64,000 nucleotides of DNA from Thysanoteuthis rhombus. Lineage: Eukaryota > Mollusca > Cephalopoda > Oegopsida > Thysanoteuthidae. The stretch's first letter is position 1, and the number at the start of each line of letters is the position of its first letter. A program made the position numbers and the translations under genes. Shown one piece after another: positions 59,474 through 64,000 of the stretch. The stretch spans positions 51,516,785 through 51,580,784 of the forward strand of contig OY735213.1 in NCBI GenBank assembly GCA_963457665.1, given 5' to 3'. The notes under the pieces are model-generated. The model was given only the letters and a program-made list of their open reading frames with translations. It was not told the DNA's origin and made no database searches.

Positions 59474-59555
59474 TTGGATACACTGGTTCTCAGAAGATCA
59501 AAAAAGTTAAGCAATGTCGAGCCTGATGGGTAACCATCTGGGAATACCAGGTGCC
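59474..59555 (+). pseudogene. 5S rRNA-like segment, unit 3
   Basis: Same as units 1 and 2 but with CATCTGGGAATACC, the base found in true 5S rRNA. This unit therefore probably keeps the ancestral state. Confidence 0.8.
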
Positions 59556-59640
59556 TTATGCAATGAGATTGTTCTGTGGCTGTCTTAGCCTATGCTCTGC
59601 CAACGATTAACAAAGTATCTTGCCAAGCTAGGATTCGACT

Positions 59641-61512
59641 GTGTGCCTGGTCCTTTCTCATGCACACACTGCTTGCTTGATGGCACATGACAGTGTGCTG
59701 TTCTAGGAGCCGCCATAATGGTTTCGAGTGGCAGCATTAACTCTAATAAACATATTCATGTTTAATTTATTATTTTCATTGTAGATAAGTAATAATAGAT
59801 GGATCTTCAAGATGTGTCTTATTTCGAAACATCCTGGTAGAAATGGATATATATAAGTCCAAGTGTCTCAGTCAAGTCACACCAATGATTCGTCAACAAT
59901 TTTAGTTGTTCATCATAAGATGCATAAGGAAGGTCTTCAAGTCTTTTTTTGGCATCTATGCTTTACCCAAGGATTATTATGACTGCACTTTTGTATTGTT
60001 ATTTTTGGTGAAGAATTTGTGTGTTTATATTAGATATTATATCTACATAATTTTCTTTGCTTGTCTGTGACTATTTTAAGCATCTTTTTATAGAGTCTTG
60101 GCCATTTTTGGTGTTTTTGCTAACTTTTTTCATAAAGTTTTAGTGCTTTTTAGCACTTTTTGGCTGTGAAACTAATGTGAAAATGTTTTCTGAGTTGGCA
60201 ATACTGCCTGAAACTCGTGAAGATTTGTATCAGTACGACGAAAATGTTTAAATTCTTGATTGGTGAGACTTGCAGAAAAATAAACTGATTTCAAATCAAA
60301 ACAAGGTCTCTTCCTCTTTACAGTCAGTCTGTTTAAAATGGAGCCCCTGATCCCCTACCCCACACACTTGATGTGAAAAACTAGGCAAAACCTGCTCTTA
60401 TATTCTTGATAAATAAACAAGGTAGATTAGTGTTTCAGAGAATCAAAGTAAGTGTTGTGTGTGGTATTATTTTTCAGTTTTTGGATGCATCAAAATAAAG
60501 AAACTTTAAAAGCAAATACTCGGACTTTGAGACCAGACTAAAATAAAATCATAGTGTCTCCAATCACTGAAATCTTTTGATGTGGAGATTTTGCCTGTGA
60601 GGGATATGTTCTACCCTAGTTACTGTTGATAAATATGTGTTACACTAAGCTAAATGAATCCTGGTCTCTCGTGTATCTGTCAGTGACCAGTAATACTTAT
60701 AAGTATTTCTTTGACCTGTTTTCAAGCATAAGAAAAAAAAAGAAGGAAAAATTGTAAATGTATATGTTTTAATACAGAGATGATTATACATATTACTTTT
60801 TTTTAGGTAATCGTTGCTTTGATGTGCATAAATCTATGATTATAGAGGTTCCAAAAGTCATTCAAAGGCTCCAAAAAGTGTAATTAGACAGTGCATTCAT
60901 TAGAAACTAACACAATAATGAAATTGAAAACATGTCTTTATCGAATAGTGCTCCATGAACTTAACAAAGTATGACCGATTAAATGCTTGTAAGCTATAAA
61001 TTCCTATTTTGTGACTCTGCACTTGATCTATTACTATAATGCTATACTGTGCTCAACTTTCATGAATGACTGGGTGGTTTGGGTTAATGATCTTAGATAA
61101 TTACCACTTTTAATTGAAGCTATTATTTTAATACAGTAATTAATCAGAATGTGGCATATATGTGATGTATTAACTATGTATAATTATGAGGAAAATATAT
61201 TTGAAAATGAAATCAATGCCATTGCACAAATAGATTACTTCATTAGTAAAAGAATATATGCATTTTGATATTTAGGTGTATTTTCATCATTTGGGGTCCC
61301 TTTATAACATATGCTATAGGACATACACTGGCTTAATCTAATCCTGCCACACAATCACCAACAAGATGAGTATATTGACTGAGAGATTTATGATAAGAAA
61401 GCAACAATGATAAGATAGAGTAGTCCTAGAAATTCAATGATAATAATGAAAATGCCTAATCTAAGAATTTACAAATAAATGACATTGTAAAATTTAATAC
61501 TACTTGAATCAC
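59641..61512. other. No gene seen
   Basis: AT-rich intronic sequence apart from the hAT-type fragment at 60092-60206. Confidence 0.5.
60092..60206. mobile_element. hAT-type miniature element fragment
   Basis: Right end reads GAGTTGGCAATACTG, the inverted terminus of the same family; interior has GTTTTAGTGCTTTTTAGCAC. Left end not preserved and no target duplication seen. Confidence 0.5.
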
Positions 61513-62079
61513 TGTAGCCATGATCGCTGACCTAACCAAATGACAAACTAGATAAGCTAGAAGTATGGGATCACCGCAGCCACGATCACTGACATAACTG
61601 CCACACCTTTTTATGGCTTTTTTGGCTCTGATCAAAGTCTAGTATCTGAAACATCACCTTGCCCGAGGTGTTGGTACTGACACTTGACGTCCAAATGGGC
61701 CGGAGACTGGTTTGATGGTTGTGTTCAAGACTGAGTGCGCAGGTGCAATGCGTTAACCAATGAGGGGACACTGAGGATGCGCATTGCCAAATGCATTTGG
61801 AACCTTTAGACTCGTCCTTGGGTTCTCTCTCCATTACTTGGCCAAGCTGCGGGGAGGCAATTCGCCTTGGGACAGGTTGGATGAGTCCTGATGCCTTTGT
61901 GACCTCAGTTGTGGTGACTGGAGTTATTTTTTTTAAGGTGCTCCATCCCAAGTTAATCTCGACCTTGTGTCACATCTCACTCTTGTGGGAGCCCGAGCCA
62001 ATGCGACATGACCAAATGACAAATAACATAGGCTTGAAGTATTGGATCACCGTAGCTACGATCTCTGACCTGACCAAAC
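61513..62079. other. GC-richer block flanked by about 65-bp direct repeats
   Basis: Left repeat 61528-61593 and right repeat 62006-62070 share ACCAAATGACAAA, GAAGTAT.GGATCACCG and ACGATC.CTGAC. The left one itself contains a half duplication (TGTAGCCATGATCGCTGACC then CGCAGCCACGATCACTGACA). Between them is GC-richer sequence with a 121-codon minus frame (61586-61951) and a 142-codon plus frame (61791-62219); no known domain in either. Confidence 0.45.
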
Positions 62080-62383
62080 AACAAATATCACAAGTTATTC
62101 TTCCCTTTTCACTCCTCTGTTCATCCACTCATTCCTGTGTTTATTTCAGTGCTCAAGGTCAATTTTTTGGCTTGGAGCCTTGGAAATTTCCATGTGTAGT
62201 CCCACAGTCACCTTCTTAAAACTGCCTTTTCATTTTTTTTAAATTAATTTTTTTCAATTGTTTTTAGGGGATGCTCAATTTACAATGATAATTAATCCAT
62301 TATAAAATGGACACTTTTGCTTTGCCACACGAGTGATGTAGCATTTATGATGTTTCGGTACTTGTGAAAAAGCTTTGTTAGAA

Positions 62384-62453
62384 TGATATGTATGTATGTA
62401 TGTATGTATCTATCTATCTATATATATATATAGAGAGAGAGAGACAGAGGGGG
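62384..62453. repeat. Compound (ATGT)n(ATCT)n(AT)n(AG)n microsatellite
   Basis: Four successive short simple repeats. Confidence 0.88.
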
Positions 62454-63083
62454 AGAGAAAAAGTATTAGAGAGTAAATGGTTGGATTTTAATTTTTTAAA
62501 ATTAGAATTGTATAGTTTTTGTCTCAGTGGTTCTTTTATATTTGTTCCTTTGAAATTTACAGCTCCAGCCGAGCAACAGCTTTGGTCTCATCAAGTCATG
62601 TATTGCTCTATGTAATTTTGTATCACTGTTCAAAGAGTTGGGTAGGTGGGTTAATCAAGTTTTGGGTGACAGAGAGATATGAACTTGCAAAGAGTGGGTA
62701 TGGTGAGAAAAATGAATCAACTTTGCTACACAACATTTTTAGGCAGAGGAGGCAATATTGTTTAATTGTATTTCAATATCTAAAAATGCACGATTTTCAA
62801 AATGACTTTCATTATCTTTGCATTTGAATTGGATTATTAAAATTGCCATATGACAAAATACTATATAGCTGTGTCATTTTAGAATTGATAGTAGCACAGA
62901 TAAATACACAAGCGGAAGGCTCTAATGTAAGTCTTAACATAACCCTCTGATCACTCATTGTATCTTTCTGATACACAGTCAAAGATGATGTAAAATTTTA
63001 TTGTGGATTATGAAAGGTATCAAAATAATGTCACACACTTTGATTTATTTTAATTACCTCATTTGTAGAAATTATGTGTTTTT

Positions 63084-63167
63084 AATATCTATGTGAGCAA
63101 AAGACTCTCCATTTCCCAGCAAATTGAAGTTGACCAATCCATGAACTTGATGCTCAATTGGTTAAAA
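63084..63167 (+). pseudogene. Decayed partial copy of the third dystrobrevin exon
   Basis: Read from 63093 this stretch encodes [18 protein letters not shown] then LMLNWLK. The real exon reads [18 protein letters not shown] then LLLNWLI. Nucleotide identity to the 3' half of the exon is high, with several changes silent (CAG/CAA, AAC/AAT, TCA/TCC). Weaker similarity reaches back to 63084 (NIY against SIFH, about two codons missing). The 5' half of the exon is absent. After 63167 the match breaks; an in-frame TGA occurs at 63186, then GTGCCTGCCGTGA at 63189 resembles the exon end AGTGCCTATGACCGGTGA. There is no good donor and no clear acceptor beside it, so it is most likely a dead tandem exon duplication. 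Confidence 0.8.
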
Positions 63168-63357
63168 GTTGGTATTTCATCTAGTTGAGTGCCTGCCGTG
63201 AAAACTATGTTGGCCTTTCAATTTTCATTCTGGGAAATCAACCCAGTTTCTAGATCATCATTATCATAGTGCTTGTTGTCCTTCGGTTCCTTGTCATTCT
63301 CCTTGTCATTGTTGAATGATTGCATTTTTTCTTACTGTTGCTTTGCTTTATTTTCAG

Positions 63358-63571
63358 TGATTTTAGTGGACATTTGGAATATCATCGAAGCATTTCGGGA
63401 GAATGGGTTGAACACCCTGGAGCCTGATTCTGAGCTGAACGTGTCACGCCTGGAAAGTATATTATCCAGCATCTTCCATCAGCTGAACAAAAGGCTCCCC
63501 AGCTCCCAGCAGATTGAAGTTGACCAATCAGTGAACTTGTTGCTCAACTGGTTAATAAGTGCCTATGACCG
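63358..63571 (+). CDS. DTN (dystrobrevin; paralog not resolved): Dystrobrevin, third visible coding exon (EF-hand region)
   Basis: 214-bp exon with acceptor TTATTTTCAG ending 63357 and donor GTGAGT from 63572. It enters in phase 1 and leaves in phase 2. It encodes about 71 residues: [20 protein letters not shown], then [20 protein letters not shown], then [20 protein letters not shown] and [12 protein letters not shown]. This lines up without gaps with the vertebrate dystrobrevin segment containing VDIWN.IEAFR.NGLNTL, VSRLE, QLNKRLP and LLLNF..AAYD, i.e. the first EF-hand-like unit (Pfam EF-hand_2 type). It is richer in G+C than the surrounding intron, as expected for conserved coding sequence. 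The next exon, which should continue with an EG.GK-like sequence, lies beyond the window. A decayed partial copy of this exon sits just upstream at 63084-63167. Confidence 0.97.
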
Positions 63572-63656
63572 GTGAGTTTTGTTTTACTTATTATTATATT
63601 TCTGTGTCAATAAAATTTAGCGATAGTCAGTAAGCAAAGTTCCATCAAACTTTTTT

Positions 63657-63755
63657 TGGTCAGTGGGCAGAAAAATCTTATTTTATGCAATTTTTTTTCC
63701 AGTGACAGAAGTATGTGCACACTTATGAATTTGACACAGGGAATCAATATTTCTT
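63657..63755 (+). repeat. Dispersed repeat pair (with 35517-35610)
   Basis: TTTTTTCCAGTGACAGAAGT, ATGTGCACACTTATGAATTT and GACACAGGGAATCAATATTT. Confidence 0.6.
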
Positions 63756-64000
63756 GGTTGTGCCTACACATCTCTATTAAATGCTATTTGGTCTATTGGT
63801 TGGTCACATTTATATTAAACAACGGAAATTGGAAGGAAGAAAGAGATGTGATGTCATTAAAAGGTATAATGCTATTATAAGAAATCAATAAAAGGATTGA
63901 TGTATCAAGAGAAAATCTAATATGATCATTTTATCTATCTGCTGTTAATGATATCATTATAGAAAAAAGCCAAAAATTGCCATATGTGATTTTATGAAAA

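Larger units (their letters stand above)
58882..59640 (+). repeat. Three exact tandem copies of a 253-bp unit carrying a 5S-rRNA-like segment
   Basis: Units at 58882-59134, 59135-59387 and 59388-59640, each beginning GAAGGAACCTAGCC and ending GGATTCGACT. The only difference I found is CATCTAGG in the first two against CATCTGGG in the third. The number of copies is exactly three, with unrelated flanks. Each unit has one 5S-like segment of about 82 bp. Confidence 0.95.
33868..63357 (+). other. Dystrobrevin intron, 29.5 kb, phase 1
   Basis: Bounded by GTGAGT and TTTTCAG. The two flanking exons are adjacent in the protein (KRTN then VILVDIWN), so no constitutive coding exon is expected between them. 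Contents are repeats and decayed transposons, plus the relic exon copy near its 3' end. Confidence 0.88.

Noticed and set aside
58968..59555. Functional 5S rRNA genes
   Set aside because: Each copy lacks the 5' end and about 12 internal bases, and no T-run terminator follows.
61586..62219. 121-codon minus and 142-codon plus frames as genes
   Set aside because: Antiparallel overlap in a repeat-flanked block; no known motif.
63084..63167. Functional mutually exclusive exon
   Set aside because: 5' half of the exon missing, no donor at the equivalent place, stop soon after; kept as a relic.
21774..63571. Dystrophin rather than dystrobrevin
   Set aside because: [21 protein letters not shown] and NKRLP follow dystrobrevin; dystrophin has different residues at each of these places.

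Overview
This is a eukaryotic, AT-rich, repeat-dense window with essentially one recognisable protein-coding gene: the 5' part of a dystrobrevin gene on the + strand. Three coding exons are visible (21774-21869, 33787-33867, 63358-63571). They are separated by introns of about 11.9 kb and 29.5 kb, all junctions are GT-AG, and the intron phases are 1, 1 and 2. Joined conceptually they give the short variable N-terminus and most of the first EF-hand-like region of dystrobrevin, the cytoplasmic partner of dystrophin in the dystrophin-glycoprotein complex. The gene continues beyond the right edge, and upstream untranslated exons or the promoter may lie in or beyond 1-21773. Large introns, the protein divergence and the transposon types suggest a mollusc, most likely a cephalopod such as an octopus. 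That is inference, not something the sequence states.

Region 1-21.7 kb (upstream of the first visible coding exon) holds a degenerate minisatellite, GC-richer unclassified repeat sequence, large AT and TG/CA microsatellites, many copies of a ~0.45 kb interspersed repeat (here family A), a ~0.4 kb repeat (family B), a decayed RTE-like reverse transcriptase (14.16-15.57 kb) and Tc1-type transposase relics near 20-21 kb.

Region 21.9-33.8 kb (intron) holds tRNA-derived sequences, hAT-type miniature elements with 8-bp target duplications, a second RTE-like relic (24.8-25.6 kb) and more family A and B copies.

Region 33.9-63.4 kb (second intron) holds further RTE tails, one inserted in a family B copy with an 8-bp duplication. 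It also has foldback elements, hAT-like elements, a CR1/Jockey-like LINE 3' relic (50.8-51.2 kb), two tRNA-like heads facing apart (51.8-52.0 kb) and an exact three-copy tandem of a 253-bp unit carrying a 5S-rRNA-like segment (58.9-59.6 kb). About 190 bp upstream of the third exon lies a decayed partial copy of that same exon (63084-63167), the most unusual coding-related observation here.

Almost all other open reading frames are chance frames in AT-rich or microsatellite DNA. No bacterial-style operon, CRISPR array, rRNA operon or intact transposase was found.
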